A stretch of 64,000 nt of DNA from Isoetes taiwanensis (taxonomy: Eukaryota; Streptophyta; Lycopodiopsida; Isoetales; Isoetaceae), in NCBI GenBank assembly GCA_021234155.1, contig JAJEKV010000041.1, positions 5,260,829 through 5,324,828 on the forward strand. Direction: 5' to 3'. Shown here piece after piece: positions 35,735 to 47,171 of the stretch. The translations under genes and the position numbers were made by a program. The notes beneath the pieces are model-generated. The model saw only the letters and a list, made by a program, of their open reading frames with translations. It was not told where the DNA came from and made no database searches. How positions within the stretch are numbered: the first letter of the stretch is position 1; every line of letters starts with the position of its first letter.

Positions 35735-36348
35735 TGTCGTGATACGCCATTAGAGTGCCATTCGTTTGTCCAGTGCGAAGAATAGAATCATCTACTTCGT
35801 GCAGCCCAACTCCAGATTGAAGAGCGGCAGCTTCCTCACCCAACCTGCTGTCAATGCCACATCTAATCAATGGGTAGATATGATAGATAGCTACCAAATT
35901 GGGGCTAGACATTCCGGTAATATATGGAATTGATGCAACACACACCGAAATTCCTGATCAGCTCGAATGTTTTAACAGAATGAAAGAAAATTCTTCGTAC
36001 ATGCCATGAATTTAACATTGAGAGGCAATCTTTTTGGCTTGATCCAGGGACTTGGAATTGGTGAAAAGAATAGGCGCTACAATGGCCTCGGGATTTAAGG
36101 CTACAGGAATACCATACGCATTTGCTCCCTGTGTGGCAGTAAGTAAATTGTTCTTTGGTTTATGGAGGGCTAAATTGTGGTTTCTTTATAGTGATTAATG
36201 GCAGGTTTGCAGGGATCCAAGATGGAAAAAATGCTATGAGAACTATGGCGAGGATGCGGACTTGGTCTAGAATATGATCACTCTGATTAATGGTCTGTAA
36301 GGAACATCTCCTTTTAGTCCCCAATTTGGGGTCCCTTATGTTGCAAAG
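35735..36348 (+). pseudogene. Family GH3 beta-glucosidase pseudogene fragment
   Basis: Plus-strand blocks match plant GH3 beta-D-glucosidases in the right order: LTQPAVNATSNQWVDMIDSY, then LDIPVIYGIDATH (the conserved IYGIDAVHG), then an intron-like gap, then LVKRIGATMASGFKATGIPYAFAPCVA, a GTAAGT donor near 36140, an acceptor (TTTGCAG near 36210), and CRDPRWKKCYENYGEDADLV. The last exon ends at a GTAAGC donor near 36348. Full-length enzymes have about 600 residues; only the N-terminal third is here. Two in-frame stops (36268-36270 and 36298-36300) and a frame change in the IYGID block show it is broken. The normal enzyme releases glucose from beta-linked wall or secondary-metabolite sugars. 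Its introns show it is not a processed copy. Confidence 0.8.
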
Positions 36349-36559
36349 TAAGCAAAAATATTTTTTTCTTGAGTCTTTATTTATTTGAACCCTATTATAA
36401 TAAGAACCGTCTGTTATCTTGATTAGTAATGTGTGATTGTTGATCTAATCTGTTTCTCGTTTAAACCCTAGTCTATTCGTTCACTATGTGTCATGCCCCG
36501 TTGATCTTGTTTAAACCCTAAACCCTATACTTATTTTCCTTAAGTGAATCCTAAATCCT

Positions 36560-37530
36560 TTTATGGCAATGCTTCCACGTTTTGGCAGCATGTTACAGAC
36601 ATTGTGTGCTAATGACTTTCCATTTGGTGGCAAATGTATGATAGTAGCAGGCGACTTTAGACAAGTAGGACCCATAGTCAACGGAGCAGGAAAAACAGCA
36701 ACTATCAATGCATCCATCAAATCAAGTTCATTATGGCAATAGTTTGAAGTTCTTAGACTGTACGAGCCAATCTAATGCTACAGACAAAGAGCTTATAGCT
36801 TATGTAGACAACAAGCAGAATAGTATCAATATATCGGTTTCGAATGACCACAAGTCGAGAGGAATCAAAAACTTTCTTTATCCACCAGGTATATTAAGAA
36901 ATTCAGATGAACGTGAGAAAAAAGGCTTCATGTCAATGTTAAATAAAGACGTCAATGCCTTCAGCAGAGATATAATTTCGATGCTTGTCGGAGGACAAAG
37001 AGGTTATTATAGCTTAGATCACATCACCGAGAATGATGTCCGAATAGACGATCATCCGTATGCAAGTCCAGACTTTCTCATGCACTTTACACATCAGAAA
37101 TACCAAAACATGAACTTTTATTGAAAAATGGGACAGTATGCCACATAATGAAGCTTCTAGACAGCAAAAGGGGCCTGGTAAAAAAAATGCATGAGTCATA
37201 ATACAGGAAATGCATAAGAAATTTGTCATTGTAAAAGTCGTCAAAAGCACGGCTAGAGAAAACGATCTGTACCATGCTATATCCAAAGTAGACTTTTTCT
37301 ACCAACCAGATAACAAGCCATAGAAAACAACTTCCTCTTTGTCCAGCTTATTCTATAATGTTCAACAGTTGCCATGGTCTAACTTTAGACAAAATATTCG
37401 TAGATCTTAGACACGATGTCTTTGCACATTAGCAACTGTACACTGCCTTGACACGTATTCGAAGAAAGGAAGATGCACTGGTATTAGTAGTTGAAAGTAA
37501 TACAATGTTCCAAACCACTAATATAATCTA
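36560..37530 (+). mobile_element. Helitron-type PIF1 helicase relic
   Basis: The plus strand reads FGGKCMIVAGDFRQVGPIV (36630-36690), the PIF1 helicase motif seen in Helitron Rep-Hel proteins (FGGK..V.GGDFRQ..PVV). ATINASIKSSSLW and an ESNATDKELIAYVDN-like stretch follow. Next is a SRDIISMLVGGQRGYYSLDHI block with DDHPYASPDFL, and the PPHELxLKxGxxVxLxRNLDxKRGL motif of Helitrons is recognisable as HELLLKNGTVCHIMKLLDSKRGL-like residues near 37110-37180. Several frame changes and stops make it dead. No Rep domain or Helitron ends were identified. Known role: rolling-circle transposition. Confidence 0.72.
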
Positions 37531-38857
37531 TGATGAACTCATTCGATAAACATAAAGCGTGATCAAGGTAATACACTACAGGCTACATTGTTTTTCTCGT
37601 TTCTTCATTCTACTGCAATTATTCAATAGTCTATTACTATGATGCTTATGAATACACCAATACTGGAGCACTTTTTTTATTATGTTGCAGTCATAGTAAT
37701 AAAAAATGCACGCAAATACATTCGAATACAACTATCGACCAGTAACCTACCTCTTATAGGTAACCAAACAAGTATTTCACTATTGTTAACTCAAAGCACT
37801 AATTCGTCTATATTTTATAGACACACAAAATATCAAAATGCAACACCATAGACGATTTTGTCCTCTGGCCTAGTTAAACCCAAAAACGCGTAAATTTCCT
37901 TATTTTGGTTAGATGTTCTATTATTTTCTTTCCAGGTTTAACATCATGTATTTTTGCCGCAATACGATTTGAGATACTCTGACAAATCTTTTGTACCGCC
38001 ACTCCACAAAGGGAGAGAATTCCATGTATTGTTGCCGCTCCATATTCTATGGATGAATAGATGCATTCTACATGCATATTTCATAGATATATATCTAAGG
38101 CTAGAAAAGAAGGCATTTTGCTTCCTTTCTTAGGATGACATGTCATCAATTAAAAGGAGAAGCATGACTCTAGAATAATCCGCAAAATAAGAATCAGCTT
38201 ATGAATCCTAGCTTGACATGTTATGTAGCATAATAAGAGGGGGTTTTTCTGTATCTTTGTACATTTTTCTCTATGTTTTTCATATGATTTGGTGGCTGTA
38301 TTACACGGGATATATTAATACATCTAAAGATAGATAGATAGTAGTTTTAACGTCACGCCACTAGTATTCTATTGTAAAAGACTGCCTCCCATGGCTTACC
38401 CCCCTATTTTATTTTATTTTATTTTTTTCTAAAAGTGCATGCAGAGCTCTATCTCTTTAGTTTTAAGGTTTTCTATTTGTCTTTGTCTTCCAAGCTATGA
38501 AACAAATCTGAAGGTTGAAGCCGAAGCCACAGTAGAAGGAGATGGATGGGGGCCCTAGATGCCAAATTCTTAGTTCACAATTACCCCATCGACAAAGGGC
38601 ATGGCTTGCTGGGTAATAATTTGGCTATGGTGACCCTGGAAAGCAACAACATTCTTCTGTTGAAGATTCAAAAAGCAGAAATAATGGCAAAGCTTTGTGT
38701 GTCAAATTTGGGGGTCGAATTTTGCAGATGCTTTTGTACATCCGTCTACTAAGGCTTCTCAACTTGCTAGTCATGGAGATTATCTTGGACTGACCAGAGT
38801 GTCATAGAGCATATGCCACAGTTGGAAGACATTTTCATGCTTTGTAGGTCAGAGTTA
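37531..38857. other. Unassigned AT-rich stretch
   Basis: I see no supported gene. It holds T-rich runs (38390-38430) and a short GATA repeat near 38328-38340. Part may be the 3' part of the Helitron-like relic, but no CTRR end with hairpin was recognised. Confidence 0.4.
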
Positions 38858-39180
38858 TGTGACGTTCCACGTATTTATATGCTATACGAACAAGTACATG
38901 ACACGTCACCATGGGTACGTAATGGTCCATTGACCATTATTGAGTAAGCCAAAAGGATTAAAGTTAGCTATGTTGATTTATCATTTTTTTAATAAATAAG
39001 CTAAATACCCAAGATTAGTGAATTAATAACTAGTCTTATTAACTAATTACTAATTCATTAACTAAGCAAATGCCACTTGGGTCAAATCGATTGGCCCAAA
39101 AGAACTTGCTAATTCTGGCCTCATCAAATTGGAGCTTCATCCCCAATTTGATTTGGAGGCAAGTGGAGAAGGAGGAACGA
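38858..39180 (+). repeat. F 5' LTR fragment (family 2)
   Basis: It starts TGTGACGTTCC and matches the first 320 bases of the LTR at 41092, including GGCCCAA and the CCCAATTTG motif near its end, then departs abruptly. No primer site follows. Fossil. Confidence 0.7.
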
Positions 39181-39425
39181 TCAGGATCAGATCAACCTGG
39201 ATCGTCCGATCGTCTATATAGAATCTATATAGAAACTCCCAAGCCATCTGAGTCGTAGGATATGTCCCCAAGCAACCTGAGCCGTAGGATCTCGGACCGA
39301 CGATCAGGATCAAATCAGCCTGCACCGTAGGATCGTATATATTTATAATCTATATAGAAACTCCCAAGTCATCTGAGCCGTAGGATATGTCCCAAATCCA
39401 CATGAGCCGTAGGATCTTGAACGGA
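39178..39425 (+). repeat. Two-copy tandem repeat, about 123 bp unit
   Basis: The unit contains GATCAGGATCA, TATATAGAAACTCCCAAG and GAGCCGTAGGATATGTCC and occurs at about 39178-39301 and 39302-39425 with a few differences. It lies directly after the truncated LTR. Confidence 0.7.
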
Positions 39426-41091
39426 CAGTTGGATAAGCGCGACAAACATAAGAACATATATATGTTAGATATCACATATTATAATCAACATATTTTCAAT
39501 TGTTTTTCCTTTTCTCATACATTCCATGTGGATGAATTGTTACCAGCTAGTTATTGCTAGCAATGCCAGATATCATCGGAGCGAATGCCCCAAGAAATGT
39601 AGATTTCCATCTCTAAGGCATTCTTGGTCTACTTTTCCATTCTAACGGTCTTCTAGGAGATACAACGCACTCTTTTCCATTAACACTTACCACCTATAGT
39701 GGACATGCATTTGGCCGACACCATTAGGCATATCTAAGCATCTATATTTTCACCTTCATAGTAATATACTTGTGCGGATGTATCATATCCTAGAAAATTA
39801 GGTCTCCTTATGCAACTTAAATTAATGGTAACTTCATGATCCAGGGTCGCTACTTCAATAAGGATCCGCATCCTTTAACACCATTAACCTTCTAGCTTCC
39901 CATGAATCACATCTCGATTCAAGTAGCAATCGATATAAAATATAGGATCAACACTCTATACCTTGACCACCATTGTTAAAAACTTCCACTTCTAAACTGA
40001 TATCCTTTTCCTATGATGAATAATTATACTTTAGCTCTTACCTTGGTATGTATAATCATAAGCCACTTCTCCCTCAACTACATGGTGCTATGTCCAGTAT
40101 CCTTCAATGTTGAATGGCAATAGATATGACGAATGGCAAGTGAATTCTCTTTATTATTAAGTATACCTTCCTAGGTCGCTTAAATTCCAGAGATTCAATG
40201 GGATCACAGATACCATGATAGTCATTTTCCCCGAGTATGGATCCAAATTAAGGATACATTCCCACTCGTTATTTCAAACCTTCAGCACTTTTACACGATT
40301 GCTTATGTATTAATGGGATATTTAATGTTCCGTTTAATCATCAACCCCTAGAGAAGCTCTGCCTAGTTCATCTTGCTATGCATATGTCGTACAACTGCTG
40401 CATGTTGACTCCTGCCTCACCATATCTCTATGTAAACCATTTATGCTTGTCAATATACCTTCCTAGGAGTAGGCGTATGATTGCCACCGATGATCTACAT
40501 GGAGCTACATTACCTACCATGTCACTTAATTGGTTACTTTTTCTTAGACCATGTTTAGTCCAAAATAGCTTGAACCACCAGGATATTATTGTTTTACATA
40601 ATCTACCTTCTTTCTTGCAGTTTTGTAACTCAACCACTTAAATTAATCTCACACTTTTATAGGAGTACAAATTAGTCAATTCAATCCAAAATAAAATCCT
40701 ACATCTCCCGCTATATTTAAAAGGGTCATTACGCCACTTGTGTCACCTTCAAAGTATCCGTATACCGAATATATGCCCTGCGACCATTGGCCTCATGCCT
40801 TTTAATGTTCCATTCCATATTTATCTCACCGTGAGATATACATTTTGTATTCGAATATTTTCATGAATCCGTATGTCGTTTATCGCATGACATGAATTCT
40901 CTCATACTTATGAATTGCAGATTACAAGTCATTTCAAAATTGATTGTTTTGAACATGACAACTTTTGTGCGACTTATAATCTGATGTTACTTCTTAAAGG
41001 AGGGGAGGCTTGCTTCCAGCATGTGATGTGTTGCCCAAAAGCAAGAGTAGTCTTGATGGTGAGGACAACATCCTTTTTACGGTGGGGAGAA
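39426..41091. other. F interior, unrecognised
   Basis: It is AT-rich, with no coding region I can name. The right end (41050-41091) is the 3' end of a family-2 element: an imperfect hairpin GATGGTGAGGACAACATC and then the polypurine tract GGTGGGGAGA before the LTR. Confidence 0.5.
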
Positions 41092-41403
41092 TGTGATGTT
41101 CTACATATTTATATGCTATACGTACGACACGTCACCACGGGTACGTAATGGTATATTGGCCGTTATTGAATAAGCCAAAAGGATTAAAGTTAGCTACATT
41201 GATTTGCAATTTAATTAAATAAGCTAAATACCCAAGTTTAGTTAATTAATAATTAATTATATTAACTAATTAGTACTTCATTAACTAAGCAAATGCCACT
41301 TGGGCCAAATCGATTGGCCCAAGGAAACTTGCTAATTTTGGCCTAATCAAATTGCGACTTCATTCCCAATTTGCCCGAATTCGATTTGGGGGCAATTAGA
41401 GAA

Positions 41404-41960
41404 TGAGAATGAGAATGAGAATGATTTTTTATCGTCCACTGAGGCCAATCGGCCTATGGGGCCCATAAGGAGCGCAACAAACTTATTACTGTCCGGGTTA
41501 AAAAACCCCCGCCCCGAAGGGTTTTCGAGGGAAAACCCGTGGCAGTAATAAGAATGCTGTCAAACTGTACAAGTATACTTCAATGTTTATATACATGTCA
41601 AGTGTGTGCCCGAGGACATAGCTGATCTCGCATGTCCATAACCTCCTGAAGATATGATCCCAGCACCCGTACGGATGCTGTGCTCAATGTCACATGTAAC
41701 GGCTGGCCAGGCCTGACCAACTCAGCATATCGTGTCCGAATTTGATCATATGCTGGGCAACTTTGAAGGGTATGAGATTCATCCTCAATGACTCCCATTT
41801 GGCAGCATTGGCAGAGCCTGTCCTGGCGTGGCTCACCAATCCATCTGCCTGTCTCAATTCGAAGATGATGTGCCCCTGTGCGAATGGAGGCAATGAGTCT
41901 ACGCCTTTTCATGGGCAAGTGGGTACGCAGGTAGCATTGCGGGCCTCGTTCCAATGTGGG
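41404..41960 (-). mobile_element. 5'-truncated LINE fragment
   Basis: This 557 bp minus-strand insertion is flanked by 8-bp repeats TTAGAGAA (41396-41403 and 41961-41968). The frame 41954-41598 encodes the C-terminal end of a LINE reverse-transcriptase protein: IRTGAHHLRIETGRW followed by a zinc-binding LCQCC ... ESHTLQSCPAY block. The minus strand ends in GATAAAAAA followed by TCATTC repeats at 41404-41430, a typical LINE tail. Only the protein end and 3' untranslated region were copied in, as is common for target-primed reverse transcription. The frame has no break over its 118 residues, so the insertion looks recent compared with its host LTR. Confidence 0.85.
41482..41552. repeat. Hairpin in the LINE 3' untranslated region
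   Basis: CTTATTACTG at the left pairs with CAGTAATAAG at the right, enclosing a GGGTT/AACCC pairing and a C/G-rich tip. It is 71 bp. Some LINEs need a 3' stem-loop for recognition by their own reverse transcriptase; this hairpin sits where one would be expected. Confidence 0.65.
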
Positions 41961-43589
41961 TTAGAGAAGGAGGAGGAGCTTATTCAACCAGCAGAGCATC
42001 GACTTAAGAGATGGGAGATCTAGCTTAGATACCGGTTAGTAGGCGTAGTTAGCTTGCATTCTAGATAGAGATTAACCCTTGGTTGTTTAGATGAATGATT
42101 AATCTCTTATTGATGTTCTATTTGAAGTTATGAATGGATTTATGAATTATGGTAGTTCTTCTGCTGCACATCTTGTGCTTGTGGGATTACGAGGGGTAGA
42201 CTAAAGGCTATGTAGAAGTAGAGATGCTTCTAGCTAGAATCTTATAAATCCCAATAAATGCGGCCTGTGCACAAGAGCCCTCCTTACTGGTGATGGTATG
42301 TTGTGGTTGAGCACCATACAATGGTCATGGTGGTGAAGTCGAGGTGGAACCTTGCCTAGCATGGCTACAAGGAGTCCTATAGTGTGCTATATTTATATTC
42401 GGTCACTCATGTGGACGGGGTATGGGTCTGACACCCCCTGGGTCGCAGAATACATACCTATAGGGACATCCTAGACTCGATGGGCATGACTGGGGTCGGT
42501 CTATGGATTTTGAGGGGTAAGTCAGGTACGAATGCGTGGCCGCCAATGGTGCCACGATCCTCTTGCCACCCATGGAACCATCGTGCTCCGGGAAGGGATT
42601 CACCTCTTTCCTGCCTCATCGGACTGGGAGATGCAACCTGGAGCAGTCTCATAGGGAAATTCTATGGGATTACGGCTTCGGAAGGCTACAACCACGCCAT
42701 AGCATGTTCCAACGTATCTGCAAAGTGCATATGAGGGGCAGATGGAGTGGACTACCCTAACCATTGTTCTATGCCAGCCAATGTCGATGTCATGATTTCG
42801 TCTCCGGTTATCCGAGGGCCTTGACCGTCAGTTGACCCCCTTGAGTCTGGCCGGGGTTAGAACCCTTATTTTTGATGCATCTGTTATGTATGTTAATATT
42901 ATGTGATGTCGTCTTATCGATGGATGGGCCAACCTTCGTGGTGCATATTATTATATATATTGTTGCTAGGTGCTAACATCTATGTACGCTTCCCCTATAT
43001 AAGTTTCCCATAGAAGGCGTGGGACGAATGAAAGCTCCGTGCCCTTCACCCGGACACTTGCCCATCACAAGTAGTTCGAGTCAGACGGAAGGCCTTTCCG
43101 TGGTGATTGAGCTGCCATGGGAGGGGAATTTCTCATATTTATACGATGAGAGCATTGTATAGGTTCGGGGAGTGTCACAAATTCTTCCCTCTTACCTTTT
43201 ACGTGCATATTCAACTATGAAATATCTGATAGGCACGACTGCAGGAGGGTATCTATGCAAGGGCATAGATCTGTCTATCCAATCACTTCTCCAACTTGTT
43301 TCTTGTATTTTACTTGATTGTTTCCACTGCTTCAATCCAATATTAATGTTCAGTATGTACTTAAGTTTTATCAGATTTTCATTGTGGTTCTTGCTTAAAC
43401 CAATTTTTTATAATAGGAGATTTTTCAGTATGGGTATATTGGCCACATCTTCTTCCAGGGTCCTCGCACGCTACGGGTGGCATAAATGACGCCATTTTTA
43501 GCCATGGGATCCTAAACCGTCAAACCTTTCCCTCTTTCCTACTTCCTTGGAGTTTCTTGGATCGGATTCAGAAACATAGCTGCTCCCCA

Positions 43590-43905
43590 TCGAGATCCCC
43601 GTACATTGCTTGGTTAACTGGGCGGATCAAATTGCTGTGACTGTACTGCTCCCACAACAGTAATTATCGAAACTCGTTATCTGTACCATTCTAAACAATT
43701 GCCAGTCATTAGATTCAACAAAATCCCCAATCGAGATCCCATTTCCCTGCTTGGTTAACTGGCCAGAGTAAATTGCTGTGACTGTGTTACTTCCATAGCA
43801 GTAATTATCGAATTCGGTTATTTGTACCATTCTAAACAATCAATTGCCAGACAATCGAGATCCCATTACCCTGCTTTGTAAAGAGCTCGGATCAAATTGC
43901 TCATC
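43590..43905. repeat. Three-copy tandem repeat with an open minus-strand frame
   Basis: Units of about 125-140 bp start with TCGAGATCCC at 43592, 43732 and 43856. The minus strand stays open over two units (43839-43627), reading MVQIT-FDNYC-GSSTVTAI twice. I do not recognise the peptide. It could be a duplicated exon of an unknown gene or simple tandem DNA. Confidence 0.6.
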
Positions 43906-45740
43906 TGAACAATTTCCCAGACTCAAGAAAAGTTGTTTTAGTGGTAAGCATCTAATCTTTGTTGACAAATCTTTGGGAATGGTAAATAATGTGGAAATGG
44001 TTTCATTCTATTATATTTCATGCTTCTATATTGAAGACAAAGGTTAATGTAGCAGGTGTGGAGGATTGCATTCCAGGTGTGGAGAATTTTTTGGGCTTGG
44101 TATCAGCGGAAAGTACAGCTTAGTAATGTTTGGTCGTGCAAGTTCAGTAAGTTGATGCTAACGAGTTTAGCATTTGGTAATATGTTTGCAGACAATCAGT
44201 TAGCAAATTATGCTAATAGGTTATATTGGTACTATGTTTCGCAGGCAGTACTTGCTAGTTAGTATGTGCTGTGTACCCGAGTTACTTAGTGATTTCGTGC
44301 TATGTTTGCAGGCAACATTTGCTAAGTAGCAGGTTACATTAAGAACGAATTTTTGTGCTACACTTGCGGGCTCAAATTGTTATTAGCGGTTGCTAAGAAG
44401 ATGAAGTTCGGTGCTAAGTTAGAAAGAGTTAATTTTGCTATTTAGTATGACATGCTAAGCATTGCTATTTTTTGCGCATGATGAGGCCCAAGGTAATTGG
44501 TGTTCATGACAATTAGTAATTATTTGGAAAAAGTAGCGAGTTCATTGCTAAGCTCTTAGAGTTAGTACTATTCGGGATACTTAGTGCTATGATTTGGATT
44601 GGTTTAGTTTTTGCGAGACACAATGAAGAACTTCGGTGATATATAATTTCAAAAGCTGGTGCGGGGATAGAATGGCAACAAAGAAAACTCAACCTAAAGT
44701 GACATAGACGAAGAGGAAGCAAGGAGGATGTTTGACACATCGTGTTGCCTTACGAGGGCATGACCTCTTCGGATGTAAGAAAAGGCGGATGTGGCTCAAG
44801 ATGAGATAAGCAAAATATTTGGTCGTGTAAAAACTGGTGGGTACCAAGCAAATTTATAAGTCTAGTCGAATGAATCCACAATTTGTGGATCGGTTTATGA
44901 ACATCTACGTAAGATGTTACCAAAGAACCCGATGTTTGTGTTGGAGAGATTGGGAAGTTTTTTTTGCACGGGCATTCACTTTGCATGTGAGAGGACAAAA
45001 GATTAAGCTGGCGGTCATTTGTGGTTAAAAGCGAAGAAAAGTGTTACGACTAAGGTTGAGAAAGAAGGTGAGTATGAGCCCTCATTTCCTCATACAAACG
45101 TTGTTGGTTGTGTAGTGGACTATTACGTCATCAACTCCTTGATTCTTTGGCTTAGATAAGCGGAAGGATGACTTGAATTTTAGAGTTAAAAGTGCGACCC
45201 GGTGAAATGAAGGAAAAAAGGAAGTTGTGAAAGAAGTGCGATTCATGAGGTGGATCTTTGCGCAAAGCAAACAAATTGAAGCGGCAAAAGGCGGTGTGAG
45301 CACTCGGTGTCATTACATTCTGTCATCAATGCGATTTCCAAGGAAAAGGAACTTTTGGAGGCGACAACAACATAGAAGAGTATGGAGGAAATTCACAAAG
45401 GGGTAATTGCTAATGACCTTTGCAATTACATAGTGCTCAATAATTATTCTTTACGCTTCATCATTTTTTTTTTTATTTTTAAGCAGGTAAGAGGCAGCGA
45501 ACATAGACTCCAAACCAATTTTGGAGAAGTTGAATGAAATAGCTTCATCTCTAAACAAGATGTCCGGATCAAGAACCGAACCTTCCATTTTGGAACACCC
45601 AACATTCTCTAAGTAGCATTTGCAAAATTACAAAGTTGTTCTTTACGTACATATGCCTATGACCCACTTTGTGTCTCGACCATTGTTGCACATTACATGC
45701 AGTTTTCATCCAATTTTATGCTTACATATGTTTCTCAAAG
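43906..45740. other. Unassigned stretch
   Basis: Short plus-strand frames around 44830-45030 (RFMNIYVRCYQRTRCLCWRDWE) and fragments to 45400 hint at a decayed coding region, but I could not name a family. A T-run lies at 45467-45480. Confidence 0.3.
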
Positions 45741-46905
45741 AGATCAACTTGTCCCTCTTGTGAGAGCCAGATGCCTCATAATTGGTTCAGGTCCATTGGA
45801 CTTCCATGTAGATCTGCACTGGAATCTGCTCCCAATTATAGTGCAGTGCAGTCCATTGAATGCACTCAAGATCCATCATTAAGCACACCTGCTGACTTGG
45901 AGGAGCCTGATATAATTATGCAATCCATTGAAGATTGCACTTTATTATCTTCCACAAACCCAAACTTGAAGAGAGACAATGCTGAACAAAGTAATAGTTG
46001 TAAAAGACTGAAAAGTAAGTTATTCTTGTGAAGTATAACTACTTTGGATTTTTCTTCTATAAGTACTTATTTAGTTTGATAATTTGAATGATTGCAGGCT
46101 CAAATTTGGATATTTCAAACTCTATAGTTGACATTTCTAACATAATTGAAGACAATGCTGTGCAAGTAATAGATGAAGAATGTGAAGCAGTATTGAAGAA
46201 TGTAGATGATTATGTTTCCAATTTGGACAAACGTGCTGATATTGTGGAGAAGACAATCACAGAGGAAGAAACTGATTTGGCATCAGTTGGAGAATCTCCT
46301 TCTAAGAATAATTCCAAGCAGGTTTCCTCCAGCAAACGAGCTCCATCCAAATCAATAACTAAGAAATTAAGGTGATTCTAGTGTGTTTCTTTCTGCCTGT
46401 TGTACTGATATAATTTCTCTAATAGTTGTCATTGCACAGTGCTAGTGTTGTTGGCAAGAAGCTTTTGGTTATTGAGCCAGAGGATTTCCTGTACAAGGTT
46501 TTCAAAAAGGCTAAAGCAGTACCTGATGTGGTGGAAGGTGTCCAACTTCTTCCATCAAGAAAAGAGGTTCTTGCTGTCAGGCCAGGGGCAGAAAAGTTCA
46601 TGCAATTTGTCACCGAACATTTTGCTGTTGGTATATGGTCTTCCAATCACTCAGTGATTAGCTGCCTGAGGTCTTTCATGCCTCAGTCCTTAGTGGATAA
46701 GTTTCTTTTCAAATGGATGGTGCAACCTTTGAAAATGAAAGGAGGAACTTCTTGCTACATCAAAAAACTCACAAAAGTTTATGAGAAATGTCCAGAATTT
46801 AGCATGAGGACAACTTTGCTGATTGATCCTTACAGGTACGCGAATTTTAAGAATAATGCAGATTCCTGCATCACACCAAGGTCCTTCGTGCCTGACATAA
46901 ATGAC
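45741..46905 (+). pseudogene. SCP/NIF-type phosphatase-like gene, truncated
   Basis: Three exons can be read in phase: up to 46014 (donor GTAAGT), 46098-46371 (acceptor TTGCAG, donor GTGATT) and 46440 to about 46905 (acceptor CACAG). The last exon matches the NLI-interacting-factor (FCP/SCP phosphatase, HAD fold) domain of plant proteins: KKLLVIEPEDFL, then RPGAEKFMQFVTEHFAVGIWSSN and TTLLIDPYRYANFKNNADSC. The normal catalytic motif is DxDG; here the first aspartate position is glutamate (IEPED), so activity is doubtful even if expressed. After about 46905 the frame runs into a gag fragment of an LTR element, and the usual end of the domain is missing. The first exon holds a CPSCE motif and acidic stretches. 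Either a truncated host gene or a captured piece. The start was not found. Confidence 0.7.
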
Positions 46906-46914
46906 GGTGATTGT

Positions 46915-47168
46915 TGTGCGGTCAAACCATTGCGCAAAACCTACGGACCTGAATGCATTTAAAAACCCCTTCCTTAACTCATCCCAACTTACGAATGGCG
47001 TAACATCCTTAGTGGCTCTGTACCACTCTACAGCACCATCTTGTAAAGTTGCTGGAAATAGCCGTAACGCTCAGCGTTGCCATCCTCCTGGTTCACCTCA
47101 CTTATGGTCAAAAATGCTTGCACATGTGAATCAGCGTCTATACCTCCTAGGGCAGAAAATTTTGGGTA
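46915..47168 (-). mobile_element. Gag fragment of an LTR element, inverted copy
   Basis: It is the reverse complement of about 48887-49140 with few differences. On the minus strand it reads the gag blocks also found there. A 24-base piece (starting TTGTGCGGTCAAACC) occurs at both its ends (near 46918 and 47172). Fossil. Confidence 0.75.
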
Positions 47169-47171
47169 ATG

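Larger units (their letters stand above)
41092..43179 (+). repeat. F 3' LTR (family 2) with LINE inside
   Basis: It starts TGTGATGTTC after a polypurine tract and ends GTGTCACA. Without the LINE and its repeated target site it is about 1.52 kb, the same length class as the E LTR. Fossil. Confidence 0.82.

Noticed and set aside
39426-41091. Minus-strand frame at 40428-40637 as an integrase end
   Set aside because: Only isolated residues match; no conserved motif is visible.
43906-45740. Plus-strand fragments as a Harbinger-type or Myb-like transposon gene
   Set aside because: I could not find a DDE or Myb motif; the resemblance is only in general composition.
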